Below are positions 9,005 through 16,790 of a stretch of 64,000 nucleotides of DNA, one piece after another. Origin of the DNA: Alistipes sp. UBA936 (GTDB taxonomy: Bacteria > Bacteroidota > Bacteroidia > Bacteroidales > Rikenellaceae); contig DBDI01000001.1 of NCBI GenBank assembly GCA_002293505.1, positions 1 through 64,000 on the forward strand. The letters are read 5' to 3'. Position numbers and translations under genes: made by a program. Every line of letters begins with the position of its first letter. Position 1 is the stretch's first letter. The notes beneath the pieces were generated by a model. The model worked only from the letters and a program-made list of their open reading frames with translations. It was not told where the DNA came from and did no database searches.

Positions 9005-9879
9005 CGCTTTCCTGCTAATTCCAGCAAATACTGCCCATATTGATTGCAGGCCAATGGTTCCGCCAGTCGCTCCACATCCTCCGCCGTGATCCACCCCTGC
9101 CTCCACGCCACCTCTTCCAATGCGGCAATCTTCAGTCCCTGCCTCTTTTGTATCGTCTCCACAAACGTTGCTGCATTGGCCAGCGAGTCGTGCGTTCCCG
9201 TGTCCAGCCACGCGAATCCCCTCCCCAGCATCTGTACATCCATTTTCCCTCGCCTTATGTACTCCTCGTTGACCGATGTTATCTCCAGTTCGCCTCTCGC
9301 CGAGGGCTTCACTCCCAGCGTCACTTCCTGTATTCCCGGCGGATAGAAATACAATCCCACTACCGCTACATTTGAACGCGGCGCCACCGGCTTTTCGGCG
9401 ATCGCCACCGGCCGCCCCTCTCCGTCCATCTCCACCACTCCGAACCGCTCCGGATCCGCCACCGCATACCCGAATATCGTCGCCCGTCCCTCCTTTTCTG
9501 CTCTTTCCGCCGCCGCCCTCAGCATTCCGGTGAATCCCTGCCCATAGAAGATATTATCCCCCAGGGCCAAGCACACCGCATCGTCTCCTATGAACTCTCC
9601 TCCTATCAGGAACGCTTGCGCAATTCCATCCGGCGACGGTTGTGCCGCATACTCGAACCTCACTCCCAGCTCTCGCCCGTCACCCAGTAATCTTTCATAC
9701 GCCGGCAAGTCGTGCGGCGTCGAGATTATCAATATATCCCTCACTCCCGCGAGCATCAACACCGAGATTGGATAATATATCATCGGCTTGTCATACACGG
9801 GTAGTAGCTGCTTGCTCACTCCCTTCGTAATGGGCCAGAGTCGCGACCCCGCTCCGCCCGCCAAAACTATTCCTTTCAT
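9001..9879 (-). CDS. rfbA: Glucose-1-phosphate thymidylyltransferase
   Basis: A 292-residue enzyme that makes dTDP-glucose from dTTP and glucose-1-phosphate. The N-terminus MKGIVLAGGAGSRLWP carries the nucleotide-binding signature and Lys/Arg residues. KQLLPVYDKPMIYYPISVLM and GDNIFYGQGF are typical of RmlA. The ATG at 9879 fits the canonical start. A longer reading adds 23 residues without similarity and crosses the palindromes in the 49-base gap upstream. Those palindromes may control this gene. Confidence 0.94.
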   Translation of the reverse strand: MKGIVLAGGAGSRLWPITKGVSKQLLPVYDKPMIYYPISVLMLAGVRDILIISTPHDLPAYERLLGDGRELGVRFEYAAQPSPDGIAQAFLIGGEFIGDDAVCLALGDNIFYGQGFTGMLRAAAERAEKEGRATIFGYAVADPERFGVVEMDGEGRPVAIAEKPVAPRSNVAVVGLYFYPPGIQEVTLGVKPSARGELEITSVNEEYIRRGKMDVQMLGRGFAWLDTGTHDSLANAATFVETIQKRQGLKIAALEEVAWRQGWITAEDVERLAEPLACNQYGQYLLELAGKR

Positions 9880-9889
9880 ACTCCCTAAA

Positions 9890-9929
9890 GTGTAAAATTT
9901 TTTTACACGAGTGTCAAATTTTTTTACAC
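9890..9929. promoter_or_regulatory. Two tandem 19-bp dyads upstream of rfbA
   Basis: 9890-9908 is a perfect inverted repeat, GTGTAAAA-TTT-TTTTACAC. 9911-9929 is the same with one mismatch (GTGTcAAA). They start 21 bp apart, which is two helical turns. They fill most of the 49 bases between the ugd stop and the rfbA start. The spacing suggests a paired protein-binding operator; a weak attenuator cannot be excluded. Confidence 0.55.
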
Positions 9930-11266
9930 TAACCGAGTCCGATGCCAAAATAGTAGAAGCCTTTGGTTCTCAGTTCGTTAGCGTCATAAATGTTCCTCCC
10001 GTCAAAAATCGTCTTTCCCCTCATTTTCGCCCCCACGGCGTCCCAATCCGGCACCCGAAACTCTTTCCACTCCGTCGTCAGCAACAGCGCATCCGCTCCT
10101 CGTGCCGCGTCATACATTGATTCACAATACGTTACACTGCCTCCCAGCTTTCCTCGTGCCGCCTCCATCGCTACCGGATCGTAGACCTTCACTTCCGCTC
10201 CCGCCTCCAGCAATTGCTCCACCACGACCAGTGCCGCCGACTCTCTAATATCGTCTGTCTCAGGCTTAAACGCTAATCCCCACACCCCGAACACCCTGCC
10301 TCTCAGATCGTTACCGAACACCCTCCTCACCTTCGCCCCCAGCACCTCTTTCTGCCGTCGGTTCACGTTCTCCACCGCCTCCAGCAGTTCCAGCCGGTAG
10401 CCATTTTCTTCCGCAGTGTGTATCAGTGCTTTAACATCCTTCGGGAAGCACGATCCGCCGTACCCCAGGCCCGGATAGAGGAACTTCGGCCCGATTCGCG
10501 GGTCGCTTCCGATGCCCTTTCGCACCATATTCACGTCCGCTCCCACCAGCTCGCATAGATTCGCAATGTCGTTCATAAACGAAATCCTCGTCGCCAGCAT
10601 CGCATTGGCCGCGTACTTGATCATCTCGGCCGAGCGTATATCAGTGAATATCAGCCTGTAAGAATTGATCATAAACGGTTTGTACAGCCGCTCCATCACT
10701 CCCCGTGAGGCATCAGACGCCACCCCCACGACCACCCTGTCCGGGTGCATAAAGTCCTCCACGGCGTTGCCCTCCTTGAGGAATTCGGGGTTCGAGGCGA
10801 CGTCGAAAGTCAACCCCGCGGCCGCCCTGTCGCCTGCCGCCACACGTGCCACAAGTTCCTGAGTTACAGCTTCCCGCACCTTGTCCGACGTTCCCACCGG
10901 CACCGTACTTTTGGTCACCACGATCAGCGGCCTGCTCATCACCCGCCCGATGTCGCGCGCAACTGCCAGCACGTGCCCCAGGTCGGCACTCCCGTCCTCG
11001 TTCGGCGGGGTCCCAACGGCGATGAACACAACCTCGACCTCGCCCGCAACCTCGGCCAGCGACGTGGTGAACCGCAGTCTTCCCGCGGCGTGGTTCCGCA
11101 CCACAATCTCCTCAAGCCCAGGCTCATATATCGGCATTTCGCCCGCCCTCAGGCGTTCGATCTTGGCGGCATCAATGTCAACACACGCCACTTCGATGCC
11201 CATCTCGGCGAAGCACGCTCCCGACACCAAGCCCACATATCCCGTCCCAACAACTGCTATTTTCAT
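9929..11266 (-). CDS. ugd: UDP-glucose 6-dehydrogenase
   Basis: A 445-residue NAD-dependent enzyme that oxidises UDP-glucose to UDP-glucuronate. The N-terminal Rossmann segment is MKIAVVGTGYVGLVSGACF. The catalytic Cys lies in GLGYGGSCFPKDVKAL. The C-terminal domain has VFGVWGLAFKPETDD. The ATG at 11266 was chosen because it begins the canonical N-terminus and overlaps the glycosyltransferase stop by four bases. It supplies acidic sugar nucleotides for capsule or LPS, consistent with the GT2 and rfb neighbours. Confidence 0.93.
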   Translation of the reverse strand: MKIAVVGTGYVGLVSGACFAEMGIEVACVDIDAAKIERLRAGEMPIYEPGLEEIVVRNHAAGRLRFTTSLAEVAGEVEVVFIAVGTPPNEDGSADLGHVLAVARDIGRVMSRPLIVVTKSTVPVGTSDKVREAVTQELVARVAAGDRAAAGLTFDVASNPEFLKEGNAVEDFMHPDRVVVGVASDASRGVMERLYKPFMINSYRLIFTDIRSAEMIKYAANAMLATRISFMNDIANLCELVGADVNMVRKGIGSDPRIGPKFLYPGLGYGGSCFPKDVKALIHTAEENGYRLELLEAVENVNRRQKEVLGAKVRRVFGNDLRGRVFGVWGLAFKPETDDIRESAALVVVEQLLEAGAEVKVYDPVAMEAARGKLGGSVTYCESMYDAARGADALLLTTEWKEFRVPDWDAVGAKMRGKTIFDGRNIYDANELRTKGFYYFGIGLG

Positions 11267-12162
11267 AAGTGTAACCTTCTGATAAATTCTTCGAATCGTA
11301 TTTTTCTTATCTGTCGCGTCGAGCACACCTCCCTAAGTTTCGGCAGCAAGCGTCGTGCACCGCGGCGATGCAGCAGCGACAACTCCCGCCAACGCTCCGC
11401 AACCACGCGGTCGAACAACCGTCCTTCGCCGACGCTGATGGCAAATAGTGCGGCGCGGTAATCGACGTCGAACCGCTGGCTCATCGCCTCCCAGTCCTGT
11501 CGCCCCTCGTGGATGAGCGACCCAGCCCGTTGGACGTTACAATATATAATAGTAGGGTCCGAAACGATCTCTCCTGCGAAGTAGCCCGCCCGAACGGAGA
11601 ACAACAGGCTGTTCGAAAACCGCACGGGGTCGAACCGCAACGAGTGTTCCTCGACCATCGCCCGCCGGATGAACCGTCCCCACGGCAACCAGATCATATA
11701 TCGGATGTCCGTTTCGTCACCCGTACGGTCGTAGTCGGCCAGGTGGCGGTTACGGGTCGTATTGATGGCGACGGGTTGGAGTGTTGCGCTGTCGACGCTG
11801 TCGTGGCGGAAGTAGATCATATCGGCCTCGCTGTCGGCGTATTGGGTCATCATTTCGTCCACCGCGGGGTGGAAAAAGTCGTCGGCGTCGGCAAACACCA
11901 GCCACCGGCCCGTTGCGACCTCCAGACCCACGTTACGAGCCACACCCGATCCGCCGCCGACGCCGATGGGGCTCTTGTGGAAGATCACCTCGGTGTTCGG
12001 TCGTCCCAAGCCGGGGAAGCGTGAGAAGTCGACGATACGTTCGTCGCTGCTGTCGTCCACCACGATCACCTGAACGTCGTCCCGCTGGGGGATTGACGCC
12101 AAACACCGCTCCAACAGGTCGGGAATGTTCTTGTGTGGAATTATAATCGAATAGTTATACAT
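11263..12162 (-). CDS. Glycosyltransferase family 2
   Basis: A 299-residue GT-A fold transferase. SIIIPHKNIPDLLERCLAS opens the fold, VIVVDDSSDE gives the nucleotide-binding acidic pair, and FADADDFFHP carries the DxD metal motif. No membrane segment is visible, so it is probably cytoplasmic or membrane-associated, extending a lipid-linked glycan. It overlaps prmA by eight bases and ugd by four. Donor and acceptor cannot be told from sequence. Confidence 0.85.
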   Translation of the reverse strand: MYNYSIIIPHKNIPDLLERCLASIPQRDDVQVIVVDDSSDERIVDFSRFPGLGRPNTEVIFHKSPIGVGGGSGVARNVGLEVATGRWLVFADADDFFHPAVDEMMTQYADSEADMIYFRHDSVDSATLQPVAINTTRNRHLADYDRTGDETDIRYMIWLPWGRFIRRAMVEEHSLRFDPVRFSNSLLFSVRAGYFAGEIVSDPTIIYCNVQRAGSLIHEGRQDWEAMSQRFDVDYRAALFAISVGEGRLFDRVVAERWRELSLLHRRGARRLLPKLREVCSTRQIRKIRFEEFIRRLHL

Positions 12163-12994
12163 CTTTTCTTCTGAAACTTAGTGCCGCCCAACCATCGCGA
12201 AGGCGCTGGCCCGACGGCCACAGACCGAGTTCGACGGCGCGACGTTCGATTGTCTCCACATCGCCCTCGAGGATACCGCTGACGATCAACTCGCCGCCCG
12301 AAGCCAGCGAAGCAACGTAGGCGGGCATATCGGCCAGCAGGATGTTGCGGTTGATGTTTGCAAGTATGATGTCGTACATCCGCCCACGGATTAGGCCCAC
12401 GTCGCCAAGGTGCGGTACAACGATTCCGCCCACGTCGTTCATCTCGATATTCTCGACGGAGTTATTGAACGCCCAGGTGTCGATGTCGACCGCGTCGACC
12501 GATGCCGCGCCGAGCTTAGCAGCGAGAATAGCCAACACACCCGTCCCGGAACCCATATCCAGAACCCGTTTGCCGGCGAAGTCGTGCTCGGTCATCTCGG
12601 CGCTAACGAGCCACGTGGTCGCGTGGTGGCCAGTGCCGAACGACATCTTGGGCATAATGATAATTTCGCGCACGTCTTCTCCAGAGGCAGGCGAGTGGAA
12701 TGGAGCCCGGATGACGAGTTTACCCTCCACGTGGACGGGCTCGAACTGCGACTCCCAAACGGCGTTCCAGTTCTGGGTCTCGATCTCGATGTAGCGTGAG
12801 CCGAAGATGCAACGAGAAGCCAACACAGCATCGACGGCAGTTTTACAATCGGGCAGCGCGGCGGAGGGGATGTATGCTTTCAGGGAATCGGGCTCCTCGG
12901 TGAACGAGTCGAACGGAAACTCGGCCAACTCGGCAACGAGCATCTCAGCCTCAAACGGATTGGCCACCGGAACAGTCAGTTCTATGTAATTCAT
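12155..12994 (-). CDS. prmA: Ribosomal protein L11 methyltransferase
   Basis: A 279-residue SAM-dependent methyltransferase that methylates L11. The N-terminal substrate-recognition domain begins MNYIELTVPVANPFEAEML. The SAM motif is VLDMGSGTGVLAILAAKLGA, preceded by MSFGTGHHATTWLV, which is diagnostic for PrmA. The ATG at 12994 overlaps the stop of the small membrane protein gene (ATGA). The 3' end overlaps the GT2 gene by eight bases. Confidence 0.92.
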   Translation of the reverse strand: MNYIELTVPVANPFEAEMLVAELAEFPFDSFTEEPDSLKAYIPSAALPDCKTAVDAVLASRCIFGSRYIEIETQNWNAVWESQFEPVHVEGKLVIRAPFHSPASGEDVREIIIMPKMSFGTGHHATTWLVSAEMTEHDFAGKRVLDMGSGTGVLAILAAKLGAASVDAVDIDTWAFNNSVENIEMNDVGGIVVPHLGDVGLIRGRMYDIILANINRNILLADMPAYVASLASGGELIVSGILEGDVETIERRAVELGLWPSGQRLRDGWAALSFRRKDV

Positions 12995-13362
12995 TTGGAG
13001 GGAAGGTTGTCGAGTTTCTTCTGCAACCGGTCGATCTTGGCGTGCAGATCGGTCATCGAGTCGCGCAGGTGGTCGTGGCGCTTGTGCAGGTCCTTCACCT
13101 TGGAGTGTATCGCCACACCGCTCCCGGCGGCGATCGAGGCTCCAAGGGCGCTCAGGATGTTGGTGTAGTTGCCCAGCACTACCTGGATGTCGTCGCCCGG
13201 GGTGTAGGCGTCCAGCCCGGGGACGATGATGCACAACAGCGTGTAGATCACCAGATAGGCGAACAGAAACAGGAATATGAACACGCTCAGCCGGCTCGCC
13301 ATCGCCCGCGGGATCACCTCCAGCGCCCGGTCCAGCCACCCTCTCTTTTTTTCCTCGGCCAT
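12991..13362 (-). CDS. Small two-TM protein with C-terminal coiled coil
   Basis: A 123-residue protein of unrecognised family. A basic amphipathic N-terminus precedes two hydrophobic segments, about 25-47 (LSVFIFLFLFAYLVIYTLLC) and about 62-82. A charged heptad-rich helix (about 85-120, HKRHDHLRDSMTDLHAKIDR) follows. The start was taken as the ATG at 13362, 17 bases after a TAACTTTG element. A GTG six codons earlier would overlap that element. It leads the run prmA-GT2-ugd-rfb. The function is unknown. Confidence 0.7.
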   Translation of the reverse strand: MAEEKKRGWLDRALEVIPRAMASRLSVFIFLFLFAYLVIYTLLCIIVPGLDAYTPGDDIQVVLGNYTNILSALGASIAAGSGVAIHSKVKDLHKRHDHLRDSMTDLHAKIDRLQKKLDNLPSK

Positions 13363-13379
13363 AATCTCACTATTTTCCA

Positions 13380-13387
13380 CAAAGTTA
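13380..13387 (-). promoter_or_regulatory. -7 element for the prmA/glycan run
   Basis: TAACTTTG on the minus strand, 17 bases before the ATG at 13362. It lies back to back with the rpsO promoter, 13 bases away. Confidence 0.6.
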
Positions 13388-13400
13388 ATAAAACTTTTCG

Positions 13401-13408
13401 TACCTTTG
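13401..13408 (+). promoter_or_regulatory. -7 element for rpsO-pnp
   Basis: TACCTTTG followed by a leader of about 72 bases before rpsO. The leader contains a small stem ATTCG-GTAAGG-CGAAT. In other bacteria S15 binds its own leader; whether this one does is untested. Confidence 0.6.
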
Positions 13409-13480
13409 CGCCCACGCTCCGGCGTCGATTCGGTAAGGCGAATGCGTGATGGAGTGGAACCTTTTAACAGCTAAATGTTT

Positions 13481-13753
13481 ATGGCTTATTTAACAGCAGA
13501 AAAAAAGAGCGAACTATTCGGCCAGTACGGAACGTCCAACACCGACACAGGCTCCCCGGAGAGTCAGGTCGCACTGTTCTCCTACCGTATCAACCACCTT
13601 ACGGAACACCTCAAGAAAAACAAACACGACTTCGGCACGCAAAGAGCCCTGCTGCGTCTCGTGGGCAAGCGTCGCCAACTTCTCGAATACCTCAAGGATC
13701 GAGACATCGAGCGGTACCGCGCAATAATTAAAGCACTGGGCCTGAGAAAGTAA
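13481..13753 (+). CDS. rpsO: 30S ribosomal protein S15
   Basis: A 90-residue ribosomal protein that binds the central domain of 16S rRNA. The signature stretch NTDTGSPESQVALFSYRI and LVGKRRQLLEYLK are clear. The ATG at 13481 (MAYLTAEKK) gives the usual S15 length. An in-frame ATG two codons earlier at 13475 is the alternative. It is followed after seven bases by pnp, the classical rpsO-pnp order. Confidence 0.95.
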   Translation: MAYLTAEKKSELFGQYGTSNTDTGSPESQVALFSYRINHLTEHLKKNKHDFGTQRALLRLVGKRRQLLEYLKDRDIERYRAIIKALGLRK

Positions 13754-13760
13754 CGAGAAA

Positions 13761-15986
13761 ATGTTGTATAACGAAGTCAAGAAAACGATCGCACTGGCAG
13801 ACGGCCGCGTGATCGAAGTGAGCACCGGAAAGTTGGCCAAACAAGCCGACGGAGCGGTGGTCGTCAAAATGGGCGACACGATGCTGCTGGGCACCGTCGT
13901 GGCCGCCAAGGACGCAAGACCCGATGTGGATTTTATGCCTCTTTCGGTGGAGTATCGCGAAAAGTACGCCGCCGCTGGTCGATATCCGGGTGGCTTTCTG
14001 AAACGTGAGGCCCGGCCCGGGGATAACGAGATTCTGGTCTCGCGTCTGATCGACCGCGCGTTGAGGCCGCTCTTCCCGAGCGACTTCCACGCCGAAGTCT
14101 TTGTGAACGTCTATCTTATCTCTGCGGATCGCGATATCCAACCCGATGCGCTGGCCGGTTTGGCCGCTTCGGCTGCGCTGGCTGTTTCGGATATTCCCTT
14201 CGGCGGCCCCATTTCGGAGGTTCGCGTGGCGCGCATCGACGGGCAGATGGTCATCAACCCCGGATTCGAAGCCGCAAAGAAGGCCGATCTGGATCTGATG
14301 GTCGGCGCGACGTACGACAACGTGCTGATGGTCGAGGGCGAGATGAAAGAGGTCTCGGAGGAGGTGATGATCGAAGCGATCAAGATCGCGCACGACGAGA
14401 TCAAAAAGCACTGCGCAATGCAGATGGAACTCGCCCGCGAGTTGGGCAAGGACGTGAAGCGCGAATATTGCCACGAGGTGAACGACGAGGAACTGCGCCA
14501 GCAGGTGATCGCCGAGACTTATGATAAGGCTTATGCCGTGGCAACGAGCGGAACCGCCAAGCACGAACGCAGCGATGCCTTTGCAGCGATCGAGGAGGAG
14601 TTCCTGGCTCGGTTCAGCGAGGAGGAGCAGGCGGAGAAGAAGCCCTTGGTGAAGAAATACTTCCACGACGATGTGATGAAGCGCGCGATGCGCTCGATGA
14701 TCCTCGATGAAGGCAAGCGCCTCGACGGACGCCGCACGGACGAGATCCGCGAAATCGCCTGCGAGATCGACTACCTGCCCTGCGCACACGGATCGGCTGT
14801 GTTCACAAGGGGTGAAACCCAGTCGCTTACGACCGTCACGCTCGGCACGAAACTCGACCAAAAGATGATCGACCAAGTGCTGGTTCAGGGCGACGAACAG
14901 TTCGTGTTGCACTATAACTTTCCCGCTTTTTCGACCGGCGAAGCCCGTCCGCAGCGATCGCTGAGCCGTCGCGAGATCGGCCACGGAAACCTTGCCTGGA
15001 GGGCGTTGAAGCCGATGGTTCCGGTGGGCGAAGAGAATCCCTATGCGATCCGCGTAGTGAGCGACATTTTGGAATCCAACGGATCGTCGTCGATGGCAAC
15101 GGTTTGCGCTGGTACTCTGGCTCTTATGGACGCAGGGGTGAAGCTCAAAAAACCCGTTTCGGGGATCGCGATGGGTCTGATCACCGAGAACGGCAAGTTC
15201 GCAGTGTTGAGCGACATTCTCGGCGACGAAGACCACCTGGGAGATATGGACTTCAAGGTGACCGGAACCGCCGACGGGATAACCGCAACCCAGATGGACA
15301 TTAAGGTCGACGGGCTGCCCTATGAGGTGCTGGAACAAGCTCTGTTACAGGCAAAAGCAGGTCGCCTGCACATCCTCGGCAAGTTGACCGAAACGATGAA
15401 TGCCCCCCGGGAGGACTATAAACCGTTCGTTCCGCGAATCGTGCAGATTGTCATCCCAAGCGACTTTATCGGCGCCGTCATCGGCCCGGGAGGAAAGGTC
15501 ATTCAGGAGATCCAAAAGACAACCGGAACCACAATCACCATCACCGAGGCCGACAACAAGGGCTTCGTGGATATCTTCGGGCCCGACAAAGAAGCTCTGG
15601 ATGCTGCCTTGGCGCGCGTCGAGGGCATTGTGGCCGTTCCCGAGGTGGGCGAGATATATAATGGTAAGGTGAGGTCGGTCGTTCCGTTCGGCGCCTTCGT
15701 CGAAATCCTGCCTGGAAAGGACGCACTGCTGCACATCAGCGAGATCGACTACAAGCGTTTCGACACGATGGAGGAGACAGGCATCAAGGAGGGCGATATG
15801 CTGGAGGTCAAGCTGATAGGAACCGATCCCAAGACCGGTAAGTATAAACTTTCTCGCCGTGTGTTGCTCGAAAAACCCGAAGGTTGGGTCGAGAAGCCGC
15901 CCCGTGAACCTCGTGAGCCCCGTGAAGGTGGCGGCGGAGGCGACCGCGGTGGACGCGACCGTGGGCGAGGAGACCGCCGGAGATAG
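13761..15986 (+). CDS. pnp: Polyribonucleotide nucleotidyltransferase (PNPase)
   Basis: A 741-residue 3'-5' phosphorolytic exoribonuclease. Two RNase PH cores (about 1-230 and 320-545) flank a helical domain. A KH domain contains VIGPGGKVIQEIQKTTGT, and an S1 domain begins near GEIYNGKVRSVVPFGAFVEI. The C-terminus is a Pro/Arg/Gly/Glu-rich tail (PPREPREPREGGGGGDRGGR) that probably binds RNA or a partner. Codon use is strongly biased, as expected for high expression. A hairpin terminator follows directly. Confidence 0.96.
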   Translation: MLYNEVKKTIALADGRVIEVSTGKLAKQADGAVVVKMGDTMLLGTVVAAKDARPDVDFMPLSVEYREKYAAAGRYPGGFLKREARPGDNEILVSRLIDRALRPLFPSDFHAEVFVNVYLISADRDIQPDALAGLAASAALAVSDIPFGGPISEVRVARIDGQMVINPGFEAAKKADLDLMVGATYDNVLMVEGEMKEVSEEVMIEAIKIAHDEIKKHCAMQMELARELGKDVKREYCHEVNDEELRQQVIAETYDKAYAVATSGTAKHERSDAFAAIEEEFLARFSEEEQAEKKPLVKKYFHDDVMKRAMRSMILDEGKRLDGRRTDEIREIACEIDYLPCAHGSAVFTRGETQSLTTVTLGTKLDQKMIDQVLVQGDEQFVLHYNFPAFSTGEARPQRSLSRREIGHGNLAWRALKPMVPVGEENPYAIRVVSDILESNGSSSMATVCAGTLALMDAGVKLKKPVSGIAMGLITENGKFAVLSDILGDEDHLGDMDFKVTGTADGITATQMDIKVDGLPYEVLEQALLQAKAGRLHILGKLTETMNAPREDYKPFVPRIVQIVIPSDFIGAVIGPGGKVIQEIQKTTGTTITITEADNKGFVDIFGPDKEALDAALARVEGIVAVPEVGEIYNGKVRSVVPFGAFVEILPGKDALLHISEIDYKRFDTMEETGIKEGDMLEVKLIGTDPKTGKYKLSRRVLLEKPEGWVEKPPREPREPREGGGGGDRGGRDRGRGDRRR

Positions 15987-15996
15987 ATGCAGAAAG

Positions 15997-16025
15997 AAAA
16001 AGGTTCGGATTTCCGAACCTTTTTT
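15997..16025 (+). terminator. Intrinsic terminator after pnp
   Basis: Stem AAAAGGTTCGG / CCGAACCTTTT with a four-base loop, then a T run, starting 11 bases after the pnp stop. It separates rpsO-pnp from the next gene, whose own -7 element begins right after the T run. Confidence 0.85.
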
Positions 16026-16026
16026 G

Positions 16027-16034
16027 TACCTTTG
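16027..16034 (+). promoter_or_regulatory. -7 element of the prodomain-like lipoprotein gene
   Basis: TACCTTTG abutting the pnp terminator, 22 bases before the ATG at 16057. It is one of the group of promoters here with 21-23-base leaders. Confidence 0.6.
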
Positions 16035-16056
16035 GGGCGATAAAAATCTGACAACA

Positions 16057-16674
16057 ATGAAAAAGTTGATTAGCGTTGTTTGTGTGGGGATGCTGCTTGG
16101 CGGTCTCGGGGGAATACTCACCGCGTGTGAGGGAGGGATCTTCGGGGACAATGACCCAAAGGCATTTTATTACTATGGTATTGAGGATCGAAAGATATAC
16201 CTCGATCTGGTGCATAATCAGGTCTATGTGGAATTTGTGTCGGATGCCTCCGAAGAGCAGATTCGTTCGGTGGCAAACGACTATCCGGATCTGATGTTTG
16301 AGCGCCGGATTTTCAGTAGCGACAGACTAATTACTTCGGGGGTGGTTCGTTCCATAAGGGCTCGAGATAAAGTGGTGTCGGCAGAGTATTTGTTCGAGAC
16401 CGAAGGTTCTCTGATGAGTATTACCGATGAGTTTACTGTTTTGTTAAAGCCCGAGACGTCGTATTCCGAATTGCAGGCCCTGGCCCAGCGATACGATTGT
16501 CGGATCGGCGAGGAGAATGAATTCGTTGATAATCAGTATATGCTCTACGCCTCGAAAGCATCCGGATATAACTCTCTTCGGCTGGCCAATATCTTCTACG
16601 AAACAAGGCTGTTCGAATTTGCCGAGCCGAATTTCATCTGGCTTAATGCGGAAATCAATTCGGAAGGTCATTAA
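16057..16674 (+). CDS. Stand-alone protease prodomain-like lipoprotein
   Basis: A 205-residue protein with a lipoprotein signal (lipobox GILTAC, Cys24). The body resembles the N-terminal prodomain that precedes subtilisin-type (S8) peptidases in Bacteroidetes: FYYYGIEDRKIYLDL, a repeated EYLFETEG/DNQYMLYASK pattern, and the closing FEFAEPNFIWL, after which the catalytic domain normally starts. Here the frame stops 12 residues later, and no peptidase gene follows. It could act as a secreted protease inhibitor or chaperone, or be a remnant; this is inference. It has its own promoter and sits between pnp and the OmpA/TPR gene. Confidence 0.65.
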   Translation: MKKLISVVCVGMLLGGLGGILTACEGGIFGDNDPKAFYYYGIEDRKIYLDLVHNQVYVEFVSDASEEQIRSVANDYPDLMFERRIFSSDRLITSGVVRSIRARDKVVSAEYLFETEGSLMSITDEFTVLLKPETSYSELQALAQRYDCRIGEENEFVDNQYMLYASKASGYNSLRLANIFYETRLFEFAEPNFIWLNAEINSEGH

Positions 16675-16724
16675 AAGTTAAGATTTTTTCCCACGTGAAT
16701 GGACTGTGCGACGGAAAAATTTAT

Positions 16725-16732
16725 TATCTTTG
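16725..16732 (+). promoter_or_regulatory. -7 element of the OmpA/TPR lipoprotein gene
   Basis: TATCTTTG followed by a 58-base A/T-rich leader, the longest leader of a recognisable promoter in the window apart from rpsO and the riboswitch. Long A-rich leaders are common for abundant Bacteroidetes surface proteins. Confidence 0.6.
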
Positions 16733-16790
16733 TGCGATATACTTTGAGAGAGATTAACAAATAATATAACTCAGTAAAAACCAACTAATT

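Noticed and set aside
13728..15338. Long open frame (about 536 codons) antisense to pnp
   Set aside because: It is a shadow of pnp: the biased codons of pnp leave the opposite frame open. The translation has His/Leu/Val-rich composition without recognisable motifs and no promoter or start context.
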